In this document: piece by piece, positions 54,974-64,000 of the stretch
Layout of the letters: each line of letters begins with the position of its first letter
How positions within the stretch are numbered: the stretch's first letter is position 1
Assembly (NCBI RefSeq): GCF_011751075.1
Contig: NZ_JAALLN010000002.1
Coordinates: forward strand, 390,709 to 454,708
Origin: Flavobacterium poyangense
GTDB lineage: Bacteria > Bacteroidota > Bacteroidia > Flavobacteriales > Flavobacteriaceae
Direction: 5' to 3'
DNA length: 64,000 bases
Notes under the pieces: generated by a model
The model's database searches: none
The model's input: the letters and a program-made list of their open reading frames with translations, nothing else
What the model was told of the DNA's origin: nothing
Program-made: the position numbers and the translations under genes

Positions 54974-55243
54974 CTAGATTTTGTTCGTTATTTTTAGGAG
55001 AACGAATAGGATTTGAATTAAAATAATTATCAAAAATTTTACAATAAAAGAGGTTTTACTCGTTTTATGTCTAAATAATACCATCGCTAATAATAATCCG
55101 ATTGAGCCACCAATTAAGGCCATTGTAAAAAGTGTATTTTCCGGAATTCTGCGTTTGTTTTTGACTGCCAGATATTTATCATAACCCGCGAAGAAAAAGG
55201 TGAGACTATTTACAATTAAAAAATATACTAATAAAACTTTCAT
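54974..55243 (-). CDS. DUF1294 small membrane protein
   Basis: 89 residues. Three hydrophobic segments with the family pattern FFFAGYDKYLAVKNKRRIPENTLFTMALIGGSIGLLLAMVLFRHKTSK (Asp-Lys after helix 1, R-I-P-E, GG-S-x-G, H-K-T) typical of DUF1294. Function unknown. Divergent from tex. Confidence 0.85.
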   Translation of the reverse strand: MKVLLVYFLIVNSLTFFFAGYDKYLAVKNKRRIPENTLFTMALIGGSIGLLLAMVLFRHKTSKTSFIVKFLIIILIQILFVLLKITNKI

Positions 55244-55359
55244 GAGACTAAAATTAAAAACAAAGATATTATTTTAGCCAAGTGAATGATCAATTTGTGA
55301 CCGTGGTTTTGGGTTATAGACGATTTCATTTTATAATTAAGAAATTATTTCATTAAAGT

Positions 55360-57483
55360 ATGACTAATATTCAATTTATTGCCAAGTCTGTTCAAACAGC
55401 AGCGATTAACATTCAAAACACGGTAAAATTATTAGAGGAAGATTGTACGATTCCGTTTATATCGCGTTACCGAAAAGATACAACAGGAAATCTTGATGAA
55501 GTAGTGATTGAGCAGATTGCGAAGCTTCAGAAAGAGTATGATACACTTGTAAAACGTAAAGAGGCGGTTTTAAAATCTATTGAAGAACAGAAAGCGCTTA
55601 CGCCTGAATTGAAACAAAAAATTGAGCAAAGTTTTGATTTACAGGAAATAGAAGATTTTTATCTGCCTTTTAAAAAGAAGAAAAAAACAAAAGCCGATGT
55701 GGCCCGTGAATTCGGCTTAGAGCCGTTGGCAAAAATTATAATGTCGCAAAATGATGTTGATGTTGATTTTATTTCGACGCAATATCTTAATGATAATGTT
55801 ATTAATGAGGAAGCGGCGATGCAAGGGGCACGTGATATTATTGCAGAATGGATTAACGAAAATATTTATGTTCGTAAACAACTCAGAAGGTTATATCAGC
55901 GAAAAGCAACGATTGTAACAAAGGTTGTAAAAACGAAAAAAGATGATGAAAATGCGCAAAAATTCAGTCAGTATTTTGAATGGGATGAGTTATTAACAAA
56001 AGCACCTTCACATAGATTATTAGCAATGCTTCGTGCAGAAAACGAGGGTTTTGTAAAAATGAAAGTCGAAGTGGATCTTGATGAGGCTTATGATGTAATA
56101 GACGAAATCGTCATTAAAAAACAAAACAGCACTACGGCACATTTGCAATTAGCGATTGAAGATAGTTATAAACGTTTACTGAATCCTGCAATCGGAAATG
56201 AAACTTTGCAGGAAGCCAAAGCCAAAGCCGATGCTAATTCGATTCAGGTTTTTGCTAATAATTTAGGACAGTTGTTATTGGCACCGCCTTTGGGTGAAAA
56301 AAGAATTTTGGCCATAGATCCAGGGTTTAGAAGCGGTTGTAAAGTAGTATGTCTGGATGAAAAAGGGGATTTGTTGTACAATGAAACTATTTACCCACAT
56401 GCTCCTCAGAATGAAGAAACTATGGCGATAAAAAAAATCCGTTCGATGGTAAATGCATATCAAATTGATGCAATATCCATCGGGAATGGAACGGCTTCAA
56501 GAGAAACAGAGTTTTTTATTAAAAAAATCGCGTTTGACAAACCGTTACAGGTTTTTATTGTTTCTGAGGCTGGTGCTTCAGTTTATTCGGCATCAAAAAT
56601 TGCTCGTGAAGAATTCCCAAATTATGATGTTACCGTTCGTGGTTCTGTTTCTATCGGGCGACGTCTTTCAGATCCTTTGGCTGAATTGGTAAAAATTGAT
56701 CCAAAAGCAATTGGAGTAGGACAATATCAACATGATGTTGACCAAACGAAGTTAAAAGAAGAATTAGATAATACGGTAATTCGTTGCGTGAACTCGGTGG
56801 GGATTAATATTAACACGGCGAGTAAACATTTATTGAGTTATGTGAGTGGAATAGGAGAGAAGTTGGCCGAAAATATCGTTCAGTATCGTTCTGAAAATGG
56901 GCCTTTTGAGGATCGAAAACAACTAAAAAAAGTGCCTCGCTTAGGCGAGAAAGCATATCAGCAGGGCGCAGCATTTATTAGAATTTCGAATGCAAAGAAT
57001 CCGTTAGATAATTCTGCGGTGCATCCGGAAGCTTATCCGGTGGTAGAGAAAATGGCAAAAGATTTAAAACTATCGGTAAATGACTTAATTGCCAACAAAG
57101 AGAAAACAGCCTTAATTAAGGCCGAAAACTATATTACACCTGAAATAGGTTTACTAACACTAAAAGACATCATAAAAGAGCTTGAAAAGCCCGGATTAGA
57201 CCCTAGAAAGTCAGCAAAGGTTTTTGAGTTTGATGCGAATGTAAAATCGATCAAAGATTTGAGAACCGGAATGATTCTACCGGGAATTGTGAATAACATT
57301 ACCAATTTTGGTTGTTTTGTTGATATCGGAATCAAAGAAAGCGGACTAGTTCACATTTCACAATTAAAAGCGGGATTTGTAAGCGATGTAAACGAAGTGG
57401 TTAAACTACATCAGCATGTTGATGTTAAGGTTACTGAGGTTGATGAAGACAGGAAGAGAATTCAGTTGACAATGATACTTTAG
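55360..57483 (+). CDS. Tex-family transcription accessory / RNA-binding protein
   Basis: 707 residues. The N-terminal helical part has FISRYRKDTTGNLDEV and YLPFKKKKKTKADVAREFGLEPLA (Tex signatures). The YqgF-like RNase H fold is ILAIDPGFRSGCKVVCLDEKGDLLYNETIYPH (residues ~310-340). Helix-hairpin-helix repeats follow (INTASKHLLSYVSGIGEKLAENIV), then a C-terminal S1 domain (GMILPGIVNNITNFGCFVDIGIKESGLVHIS). Tex proteins bind nucleic acids and affect transcription and stress responses. The start at 55360 is the only methionine near the family start. Confidence 0.93.
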   Translation: MTNIQFIAKSVQTAAINIQNTVKLLEEDCTIPFISRYRKDTTGNLDEVVIEQIAKLQKEYDTLVKRKEAVLKSIEEQKALTPELKQKIEQSFDLQEIEDFYLPFKKKKKTKADVAREFGLEPLAKIIMSQNDVDVDFISTQYLNDNVINEEAAMQGARDIIAEWINENIYVRKQLRRLYQRKATIVTKVVKTKKDDENAQKFSQYFEWDELLTKAPSHRLLAMLRAENEGFVKMKVEVDLDEAYDVIDEIVIKKQNSTTAHLQLAIEDSYKRLLNPAIGNETLQEAKAKADANSIQVFANNLGQLLLAPPLGEKRILAIDPGFRSGCKVVCLDEKGDLLYNETIYPHAPQNEETMAIKKIRSMVNAYQIDAISIGNGTASRETEFFIKKIAFDKPLQVFIVSEAGASVYSASKIAREEFPNYDVTVRGSVSIGRRLSDPLAELVKIDPKAIGVGQYQHDVDQTKLKEELDNTVIRCVNSVGININTASKHLLSYVSGIGEKLAENIVQYRSENGPFEDRKQLKKVPRLGEKAYQQGAAFIRISNAKNPLDNSAVHPEAYPVVEKMAKDLKLSVNDLIANKEKTALIKAENYITPEIGLLTLKDIIKELEKPGLDPRKSAKVFEFDANVKSIKDLRTGMILPGIVNNITNFGCFVDIGIKESGLVHISQLKAGFVSDVNEVVKLHQHVDVKVTEVDEDRKRIQLTMIL

Positions 57484-57540
57484 AGAAAAATCCAATTTTT
57501 AAATTCCAAATTCCAAGTTTCAAACCAATGGAATTATATA

Positions 57541-57577
57541 AAAACTCCCAAACTACAACTGTAATTTGGGAGTTTTT
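57541..57577. terminator. Bidirectional terminator between tex and the delta-60 gene
   Basis: Stem AAAACTCCCAAA (57541-57552) / TTTGGGAGTTTT (57565-57576), followed by T on the plus strand and by TTTATATAA on the minus strand. It separates the convergent genes. Confidence 0.85.
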
Positions 57578-57595
57578 GGTTTTTAATTGAAGTAC

Positions 57596-60058
57596 TTATA
57601 TTTTTATAAATTTTTGAGATATTTCACCATTTCCTGCTTTTATTTTTATCAAATATAAACCGGAAGTAAAAGAACTTACATCAATTGGTGCATTTACATT
57701 TTCTTTGGTGTAAAGTAATTTGCCCAGTATATTATAAATTTTTACAGAATAATTGGTTTCGTTTAAAGAGTTTATATTTAATACATTTTTTGTCGGGTTT
57801 GGCCACAAGGAGAATAAATTATTTTTCTGAGTGAATTCATCATTAGATAAAGAAAGTTCGGTTCCTTTTAGACGAACTAAATAGGCAGAACCGCTAATAT
57901 CTTTATATTTAGTAAACTCACCTCCTACAAGCACCTGTCCATTAGGTTGTAATGCTACAGCTCTAATGTACCCATTAAATTCTTTAGTTCCAATTTGGAA
58001 AGAGTTATCTATAGTTCCATCAGAATTATAACGATTCAGACCTAATATTATTTTTCCATCTTTTTGCAGGATTGGGTTAGCATTGGAAACTTTACGATCA
58101 AGAGCGAAAGTAGGATCAATACTTCCGTCAGAATTTAAACGAATAAAAGATTTTACAGGTATTTCCTGATATTTAGTAAAACTACCTCCTATAAGTATTT
58201 TTCCGTCTGATTGAATAAGGACAGAATCTACAGTATTATCAAATCCAATTCCCACATTAAAAGAAGTGTCAGTACTTCCATCAGAATTTAAACGAATTAA
58301 ATAATTTTGAGCGGCTCCAATTTTCGTTGTAAAATAACCGCCGACAACTATTTTTCCATCGTTTTGTACTGCTAATGCATAAATAATACCGGTTCCAAAT
58401 TGTGATGGAAGAATAAAAGAAGTGTCAGTACTTCCATCAGAATTTAAGCGAATCAAACCTTTTTGTTGTGGTTGTTGATAAGGTATACTAAAATCTTTGG
58501 CAACCAAAATTTTCTGGTCAGGTTGTACTACTATTAAACTATTTCGCTGAATAACAGCACTTACTTTAAAAGAGCTATCCTGATATCCGCCACTTTCAAG
58601 TCGAATTAAATGATCCCTTCTACTTCCATCAAAATAAAGAAAATCTCCGGCTACCAGTATTTTCTGATTTGCTTGCATCGTTATGGAGCTAACAGCATGA
58701 GTAAAGCCGGTACCTATATCAAAAGTTTCGTCTTTGCTTCCATCAGAATTGAAACGGATTAGTTTGTTTTGTGAAGCTCCATTATAGGTAGTGAATTCAC
58801 CACCGGCAAGTATTTTTCCGTCATTTTGTACGGCAATTGCATTTACGACGTGGCTAAAACCATTTGTTTCATTAAATAAAATGTCTTTGCTTCCATTAGG
58901 GTTTAATTGTACCAAACGATTTTGTATAAGATCCTGATAAGTAGTAAATACTCCTCCAATGAGCAATTGTCCGTCATTTTGTAAAGCTATTGTTTCAACA
59001 AGATCATTAAAACCGGTTCCAATTTTAAAAGTTTCGTCTTTTGTTCCGTTGGCATTAAAACGGACTAAACGATTTTGCGGGTCATTCTGTCTCCTAAACT
59101 CAGTAAAGCTTCCACCAACCACTATTTTTCCATCCGGTTGCGTAAGGATGCATTGAACATAGCTAAAAGAACCAATTCTGTTTTCAGTATTAAAAGTGGC
59201 ATCTTTACTTCCATCTGTATTTAAACGAATGATATATTCATTAAGTTCTTTTTTATAGTATCTGAAATCACCGCCAACCAGTATTTTTCCATCCGGCTGA
59301 AGTACTACAGTATTTACAGAACCAAAAGATGCTGAAGGATCTTTTTCAAATCCGCTTCCAACATCAAAAGTGGTGTCTCTCGTTCCGTTTGGATTTAAAC
59401 GAATTAACAGATTTTGAGATTCATCTGCAAAAGTTCTGAAACCGCCGCCTAAAATTATTTTTCCATCAGGTTGTACGACTATTGCTAAAATACTTCCACT
59501 TTGATAGGCTATTAAGGAAGGATCTTTTGTACCATCCGGATTTAAACGTATTAATCGATTTTGATAACTGTTCTGGTATTTTGAAAAATAACCACTCACA
59601 AGTATTTTACCATCAGGCTGCAAGGCGATAGCTTGAATGGAGTTATCAAATCCGGTACCTATATTAAAAGTTGCATCTTTACTTCCGTCGGAATTCAGAC
59701 GAATAATTCTGTTTTGAACAGCACCATTATACGTTGTAAAACTTCCTCCAATTAGTATTTTACCATCAGGTAAAACAACAATTGCACTAACACTTCTATT
59801 AAATCCGGTACCGATATTAAAAGAAGTATCCTTACTTCCGTCTTTATTTAATCGAACCAGATAATTTTCAGGATTTCCAAGATAGGTAGTAAAGTTTCCG
59901 CCAACCAATATTTTCCCGTCAGCCTGAGTAACAATCTTACTAACGATGTGGTTAAATCCGGGATAGGGACCAAAAGTCTGTTCTACATCTGCAGGATTTT
60001 GTGCAGCTGTTATTAAGGATTGTAAAAATAAAATTAAAAAGAGTAAAGGTTTTTTCAT
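57596..60058 (-). CDS. T9SS type A cargo protein with delta-60 repeats
   Basis: 820 residues. A signal peptide (MKKPLLFLILFLQSLITAAQ) is followed by about 15 tandem delta-60 repeats at ~25-720 (units such as QPDGKILVGGNFTTY... RLNSDGSKDATFNIGTGFD), which suggest a beta-propeller-like fold. The C-terminal ~75 residues (NNLFSLWPNPTKNVLNINSLNETNYSVKIYNILGKLLYTKE... FTSGLYLIKIKAGNGEISQKFIKI) are a type A T9SS sorting domain with the WPNP motif and GLYxxxI ending. It is a secreted or surface-attached protein of unknown activity. A -7 box TATATTTG lies at 60080-60073 on the minus strand. Confidence 0.92.
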   Translation of the reverse strand: MKKPLLFLILFLQSLITAAQNPADVEQTFGPYPGFNHIVSKIVTQADGKILVGGNFTTYLGNPENYLVRLNKDGSKDTSFNIGTGFNRSVSAIVVLPDGKILIGGSFTTYNGAVQNRIIRLNSDGSKDATFNIGTGFDNSIQAIALQPDGKILVSGYFSKYQNSYQNRLIRLNPDGTKDPSLIAYQSGSILAIVVQPDGKIILGGGFRTFADESQNLLIRLNPNGTRDTTFDVGSGFEKDPSASFGSVNTVVLQPDGKILVGGDFRYYKKELNEYIIRLNTDGSKDATFNTENRIGSFSYVQCILTQPDGKIVVGGSFTEFRRQNDPQNRLVRFNANGTKDETFKIGTGFNDLVETIALQNDGQLLIGGVFTTYQDLIQNRLVQLNPNGSKDILFNETNGFSHVVNAIAVQNDGKILAGGEFTTYNGASQNKLIRFNSDGSKDETFDIGTGFTHAVSSITMQANQKILVAGDFLYFDGSRRDHLIRLESGGYQDSSFKVSAVIQRNSLIVVQPDQKILVAKDFSIPYQQPQQKGLIRLNSDGSTDTSFILPSQFGTGIIYALAVQNDGKIVVGGYFTTKIGAAQNYLIRLNSDGSTDTSFNVGIGFDNTVDSVLIQSDGKILIGGSFTKYQEIPVKSFIRLNSDGSIDPTFALDRKVSNANPILQKDGKIILGLNRYNSDGTIDNSFQIGTKEFNGYIRAVALQPNGQVLVGGEFTKYKDISGSAYLVRLKGTELSLSNDEFTQKNNLFSLWPNPTKNVLNINSLNETNYSVKIYNILGKLLYTKENVNAPIDVSSFTSGLYLIKIKAGNGEISQKFIKI

Positions 60059-60072
60059 ATAATAGTTTTTAT

Positions 60073-60080
60073 CAAATATA
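60073..60080 (-). promoter_or_regulatory. -7 element of the delta-60 gene promoter
   Basis: TATATTTG on the minus strand, 15 bp before the ATG. No clear -33 box. Confidence 0.45.
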
Positions 60081-60137
60081 TAGATTTACTTGTAAAAACT
60101 ACATTTAAAAAAGGCAACGGATAGAAAAATGGGAAAT

Positions 60138-60175
60138 AAAAAATCCCAAGACTACAGTGTAGCTTGGGATTTTTA
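60138..60175 (-). terminator. Terminator of tatA
   Basis: Stem AAAAATCCCAAG (60139-60150) / CTTGGGATTTTT (60163-60174) with further pairing in the loop, followed by T on the minus strand. Confidence 0.85.
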
Positions 60176-60190
60176 ATACGTTTAAAAAAA

Positions 60191-60376
60191 CTATTTTTTT
60201 GTCTCTTCCTCTTCTTTTTTGGCAGCAGGAGCAGATTGATCGTCTTTGGCAGCGTTTTTAAATTCCTTAATTCCACTTCCTAAACCTTTCATTAATTCCG
60301 GAATTTTTTTACCTCCAAAAAGTAATATCACAATACCTACTATTACGAGGATTTCTGTAAGACCTAATCTTCCCAT
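60191..60376 (-). CDS. tatA: Twin-arginine translocase subunit TatA/TatE
   Basis: 61 residues. [36 protein letters not shown] is the TatA pattern: membrane helix, FGGKKIPEL hinge, amphipathic helix; an acidic/basic tail follows. It forms the variable-size pore for folded Tat substrates. No tatC is nearby. A likely -7 box TACCTTTG (60428-60421, minus strand) lies upstream. Confidence 0.9.
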   Translation of the reverse strand: MGRLGLTEILVIVGIVILLFGGKKIPELMKGLGSGIKEFKNAAKDDQSAPAAKKEEEETKK

Positions 60377-60538
60377 GATTGTATATTTAATGCCGAAGCA
60401 AATTTGTATCTAATTTTTGGCAAAGGTATATAGAATTAGCATACGGAAAATGATTTTGTTTGTAATTTTTTATCTTAACAGGCGTTAAATATTCCATAAA
60501 ATAGTAATTTCAGCACATTCCCTTAATCTTGGCAGGTA

Positions 60539-60566
60539 TCAGCAAGATGATTAATTCTTATATTTG
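60539..60566 (+). promoter_or_regulatory. Promoter of the 60586 group
   Basis: TTG at 60539-60541, 17 bp spacer, TATATTTG at 60559-60566, 20 bp before the ATG at 60586. Confidence 0.7.
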
Positions 60567-60585
60567 CTCGCAATAAATAACAATA

Positions 60586-61086
60586 ATGACCAGGAAGAAA
60601 TTCAATTTCAGAAAAAAATTATTCATCAAAAACCGGTTAGTTATTTTGAATGAAGATACTTTTGAAGAGCAGTTTTCATTGAAACTGACCTTGATGAATG
60701 TTTTTGTTGTTTTTTCCTTAGGCGGTATTTTTTTGATTTTAATTACTACTTTCATCATTGCATTTACTCCTTTGCGCGAGTTTATTCCGGGATATTCTTC
60801 TTCTGAATTGAAGCGGAATGCTATGGAGTTAGCTATAAAGTCAGATTCTTTAGAGAGGGCTTTAAAGAAAAATGAAGCGTATTTAAAAGGGGTTCAGAAA
60901 GTTTTGAGAGGGGAGCTGGAGTATGCAAAATTTAATAAAGATTCCATTCTCGCAGAAACTGATGAAGCAGCCGAAGTTAATATGAAAGTTACAGAAGAAG
61001 AGCTTAAATTAAGAGAAGAAGTAAATAAAGCTGAGAAGGAGTCAAACGGAAAAACTGGGGATAAAAATAAAAAAGAGAAGAAATAA
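60586..61086 (+). CDS. Membrane protein like the N-terminus of Bacteroidota M23 peptidases, catalytic domain absent
   Basis: 166 residues. The cytoplasmic basic start (KKFNFRKKLFIKNRLVILNEDTFEEQFSLKLTLMNVF) and membrane helix (residues ~38-60), then TPLREFIPGYSSSELKRNAMELAIKSDSLERAL, match the N-terminal anchor and coiled coil of M23 metallopeptidases of this phylum. The protein ends with a Lys/Glu tail (~135-166) where the LytM/M23 domain would follow. No HxxxD or HxH zinc ligands are present, so it cannot be an active peptidase. It lies 11 bp upstream of the GH3-like gene, in an apparent operon. Confidence 0.75.
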   Translation: MTRKKFNFRKKLFIKNRLVILNEDTFEEQFSLKLTLMNVFVVFSLGGIFLILITTFIIAFTPLREFIPGYSSSELKRNAMELAIKSDSLERALKKNEAYLKGVQKVLRGELEYAKFNKDSILAETDEAAEVNMKVTEEELKLREEVNKAEKESNGKTGDKNKKEKK

Positions 61087-61097
61087 TATCATAAAGG

Positions 61098-62582
61098 ATG
61101 TCTATTAAATCTGTAGCGGCAAAATTATTTGCCAGAAAAATATACTATCAAACACTTGCCTGGGCCAATAAACCGGTCGAAACCCAGCAAGAGGTTTTTA
61201 AGCAATTAATTCGTACTGCTAAAGAGACTCAGTTTGGTGTAGATCATCATTTTGATAAAATAAAAACGGTTGATGATTTTAAGAAATGGGTTCCTGTTCG
61301 GGATTATGAAGACTTAAAAACTTATATTGATAAGGTTAGAGAGGGTGAAAAAGACATATTATGGAAAGGAAAGCCAATTTATTTTGCAAAAACTTCCGGA
61401 ACAACATCCGGTGCGAAATATATTCCGCTGACCAAAGAATCATTGCCTTATCATATTGAAGCTTCCCGAAATGCCATTTTGCATTATATCTACGAGAGTG
61501 GAAAGGCTGATTTTGTTGACGGGAAAATGATTTTTCTGCAAGGAAGTCCTATTTTAACAGAGAAATACGGAATTAAATTTGGAAGACTCTCGGGAATTGT
61601 AGCACATTTTGTACCGAAGTATTTGCAAAAGAACCGCATGCCATCCTGGGAAACCAATTGTATTGAAGATTGGGATACAAAAGTAAATGCCATTGTTGAA
61701 GAAACAATCGAACAGGATATGACCATTATTTCGGGAATTCCGTCCTGGGTACAAATGTATTTTGAGCGTTTGCAGGAGAAGAGCGGTGGAAAGAAAATAG
61801 GGGAATTATTCAAAAATTTTAATTTGTTTATTTACGGAGGGGTTAATTACGAACCTTATCGGGCCAAATTCGAAAATATGATTGGCAGAAAAGTAGACAG
61901 TATTGAGTTGTTTCCGGCTTCTGAAGGTTTTTTTGCCTATCAGGACTCTCAAAAAGCAAAAGGAATGCTTTTGTTGTTGAATTCAGGAATTTTTTATGAG
62001 TTTATAAAAGCAGATGAATTTTTTACAGAAAATCCAAAAAGGCTTACCATTGGTGAAGTTGAATTGGGCGTAAATTATGCTTTAATTATATCAACAAATG
62101 CAGGACTTTGGGGCTATAATATTGGAGATACGGTTCAGTTTACTACCTTGTTCCCGCATCGTGTTATAGTTTCAGGCCGAATCAAACATTATATTTCTGC
62201 TTTTGGAGAACATGTTATTGCCAATGAAGTAGAAAATGCAATGAAAGAAGCCACAGTAGAGACTAAAATTGTAATTAACGAATTTACGGTTGCACCACAA
62301 ATTACACCTTCAAGCGGATTGCCTTATCACGAATGGTTGGTAGAGTTTGAAACAGAGCCTGAAAACATGGAGGTTTTTGAAGAAAAGATTGATAATGCGA
62401 TGCGTAAGCAAAATATTTATTACGATGATTTGATTGTCGGCAATGTTTTAAGAAAAGTGGTGGTAACTAAAGTGGCTAAAAACGGATTTCAGGACTATAT
62501 GAAATCACAGGGAAAATTGGGCGGACAAAATAAAATTCCACGATTATCAAATAATAGGGATATAGCGGATAATTTAAAATAA
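61098..62582 (+). CDS. GH3-family acyl-adenylate/acyl-amide enzyme
   Basis: 494 residues. The AMP-binding motif I is KTSGTTSGAKYIPLT (residues ~98-112). IYGGVNYEPYRAKFENMIGRKVDSIELFPASEGFFAYQ and GLWGYNIGDTVQFTTLFPHRVIVSGRIKHYISAFGEHVI are the second and third GH3 blocks. GH3 enzymes adenylate a carboxylic acid and conjugate it to an amine; bacterial homologues have no firm substrate. It sits between the M23-like membrane protein and a conserved unknown, with an 11-bp gap upstream. Confidence 0.9.
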   Translation: MSIKSVAAKLFARKIYYQTLAWANKPVETQQEVFKQLIRTAKETQFGVDHHFDKIKTVDDFKKWVPVRDYEDLKTYIDKVREGEKDILWKGKPIYFAKTSGTTSGAKYIPLTKESLPYHIEASRNAILHYIYESGKADFVDGKMIFLQGSPILTEKYGIKFGRLSGIVAHFVPKYLQKNRMPSWETNCIEDWDTKVNAIVEETIEQDMTIISGIPSWVQMYFERLQEKSGGKKIGELFKNFNLFIYGGVNYEPYRAKFENMIGRKVDSIELFPASEGFFAYQDSQKAKGMLLLLNSGIFYEFIKADEFFTENPKRLTIGEVELGVNYALIISTNAGLWGYNIGDTVQFTTLFPHRVIVSGRIKHYISAFGEHVIANEVENAMKEATVETKIVINEFTVAPQITPSSGLPYHEWLVEFETEPENMEVFEEKIDNAMRKQNIYYDDLIVGNVLRKVVVTKVAKNGFQDYMKSQGKLGGQNKIPRLSNNRDIADNLK

Positions 62583-62622
62583 AAATGCAACTTATTCTTT
62601 ATAAGTTTGAAAATTAGAAAAA

Positions 62623-64000
62623 ATGAAAGAGACAAAACATATTTCAAGATCCAGAGCGCAGGAATCATCAGCTGCGATAGAAAAAATGTACATTACAATG
62701 CGTCATTTGTTCAACCGTGGTTTTTATAAACCAATGGGAGTTTCAGGTGACAGTTTACGCGAATCCTTATTGGCATTACGTCCGGAAATTTATGGAAATA
62801 TCGCCGAGGAGAAAGTAGAATTAAATGGACTTTTGTATGTGATAGAGCGCCTTCCAATTGGAATTGAGCAATGCCGATTTATTAATTTAACCTCAGACGA
62901 AGGGTATTCTAAGTCCCATTTTCAAGCAATTGTTCCTCCAAAAAGAAGAAGAAATTGTTATCGAATTGACGAGGAGCAAATGAATGTTGAAATCACGCGT
63001 GGACGTTCTGATATTTACGATATACTAACGCATTTGACGTTTATTTTTATTGAATCTCATAAAATAAAAAATAGAGTTTTACTGGATGATGGAGGTGAAG
63101 TTTCACGTGATTGGATGAAACTGGAGCAGGCTGTAATGCAGACCAAAAAATTAACTTTAATAGAAAAAGAAAAAGCGATCTCACATGTAGCGAATATTTT
63201 AGGCCGAACTTTTGAGGAAGTTTTGGATATTTACGATGCTTTTGGTTCAGATGAAGCTCCGGATCGTTTTCTGCATGTTATCTATTGGTTAGGAAAATTA
63301 GCGATCGAAGAAGTAATTGACAATAACAAACGAACCATTACATTCAGTCCGGTTTTAAGAGAGCGTTTAGGGCACCACATTCATGGAGAAATCTGGGCAA
63401 CAAACATCAAGGAAGTTTTAAAAGCCAATAATCTTTTGAAGCGTCCAATTCATGTTATTAGTGCAAACATGCACAGTGTAATGAATTCTATTTTTGCCAC
63501 TCCGTTGTTGAAAACAAAATTTAAAGACAAATCTGATTTCTTTATTTATGAAGAGTTAAGCAAATCGGGTGCTAAAGAAACAAGAAAAGTTGTTGAAGAG
63601 CTGGCTTTGAAAAACGGAATGATTTCATTACTGGATACGTCAGGAACCAATATTGATGTTCAGATTTTTGATACAGCTAAAATTGACTGGGCAAAAACAG
63701 CCTTTCCAAAAGCAAAACTGGAGGAAGAAAAACCGGTTATCATTGTAATGGATTATGCTTTTGGAGAACAGGCATATGAAACCATCGATGAACTTTTAAA
63801 ACCATTTAAAAAAGATACTTTATTAGAAGTAAAATCGGTATCGATAATGGGTAAAGCCGGAATTTTAGAAGGAGGAAAAGGAGACATCATGATCCCGACA
63901 GCCCATATAAATGAAGGTACAGCCGATAATTATTTCTTTGAAAATGAGTTAACAGGAGCCATGTTTGAAGGAAATGATATTGCGGTTTTTGAGGGTGCTA
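62623..64000 (+). CDS. Conserved protein of unknown function (possibly DUF6909), runs off right edge
   Basis: 459 codons are visible from ATG at 62623 (MKETKHISRSRAQESSAAIEKM); the C-terminus lies beyond the window. It is a cytoplasmic-looking protein with no signal or membrane segment, mixed helix/strand, and phrases such as MGVSGDSLRESLLALRPEIYG, RRNCYRIDEEQMNVEITRGRSDIYDILTHLTFIFIESHK and VIIVMDYAFGEQAYETIDELL. I associate it with a flavobacterial family named DUF6909, with limited certainty. It follows the GH3-like gene by 40 bp, so it is probably in the same operon. Confidence 0.72.
   Translation, partial: MKETKHISRSRAQESSAAIEKMYITMRHLFNRGFYKPMGVSGDSLRESLLALRPEIYGNIAEEKVELNGLLYVIERLPIGIEQCRFINLTSDEGYSKSHFQAIVPPKRRRNCYRIDEEQMNVEITRGRSDIYDILTHLTFIFIESHKIKNRVLLDDGGEVSRDWMKLEQAVMQTKKLTLIEKEKAISHVANILGRTFEEVLDIYDAFGSDEAPDRFLHVIYWLGKLAIEEVIDNNKRTITFSPVLRERLGHHIHGEIWATNIKEVLKANNLLKRPIHVISANMHSVMNSIFATPLLKTKFKDKSDFFIYEELSKSGAKETRKVVEELALKNGMISLLDTSGTNIDVQIFDTAKIDWAKTAFPKAKLEEEKPVIIVMDYAFGEQAYETIDELLKPFKKDTLLEVKSVSIMGKAGILEGGKGDIMIPTAHINEGTADNYFFENELTGAMFEGNDIAVFEGA

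Overview
The window is AT-rich chromosomal DNA from a gliding member of the Bacteroidota, almost certainly Flavobacterium or a close relative. The evidence is a gliding-adhesin locus with type IX secretion (T9SS) sorting domains, promoters of the TTG-N17-19-TAnnTTTG type, Bacteroidota-specific families (DUF4175, GH3-like, HU-CCDC81/SPOR, head GIN), and very weak Shine-Dalgarno signals. Apart from one tRNA-Cys, no RNA genes, phage, insertion sequences, CRISPR arrays or defence genes were seen.

Layout. (1) 1-19072, minus strand: a gliding-motility cluster. In transcription order it has three exported proteins of unknown function, an Ig-rich T9SS type B cargo protein (SprC-like), a PorP/SprF-type barrel protein with a huge TolA-like helix of 17-residue repeats (SprD-like), and the first 3397 codons of a giant SprB-type adhesin that runs off the left edge. 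(2) 19507-27573: housekeeping genes, namely DNA polymerase III delta', a DoxX-like protein, an acyl-CoA thioesterase, recA, plsC, trpS, dprA and an HU-CCDC81/SPOR protein. (3) 27574-29432: 1.86 kb without genes, made of diverged tandem modules carrying parS-like palindromes and dispersed flavobacterial repeats. (4) 29433-40376, minus strand: a PIF1-like helicase, an OmpH/Skp lipoprotein, a methyltransferase, a GNAT protein, mnmG, ybeY and a DUF4175 protein. Six parS-like sites lie at or beside the mnmG-ybeY gap. (5) 40540-44818: gltX, an SPFH protein, and a small envelope trio (YtxH, holin-like, DUF6327-like). (6) 44819-46131: 1.3 kb without genes, consisting of four decayed tandem copies of a ~330-bp unit. 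(7) 46132-64000: glnS, folB, tRNA-Cys, a lysE-family exporter, a head-GIN protein, rnr, a DUF2007 protein, rpiB, a DUF1294 protein, tex, a delta-60-repeat T9SS cargo protein, tatA, and a plus-strand group of a truncated M23-like membrane protein, a GH3-like enzyme and a conserved unknown that runs off the right edge.

How it fits together. The left cluster should build the mobile surface adhesin of gliding: the type IX barrel/helix protein and the secreted Ig protein serve SprB delivery or function, and the sprF partner is expected just beyond the left edge. The most notable non-coding signal is a set of at least ten GTTYCACGTGRAAC palindromes at 27.7-36.6 kb, five of them spaced 44-51 bp apart. 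This looks like a centromere (ParB-loading) region and suggests that the window is origin-proximal, although parA, parB and dnaA are not in it.
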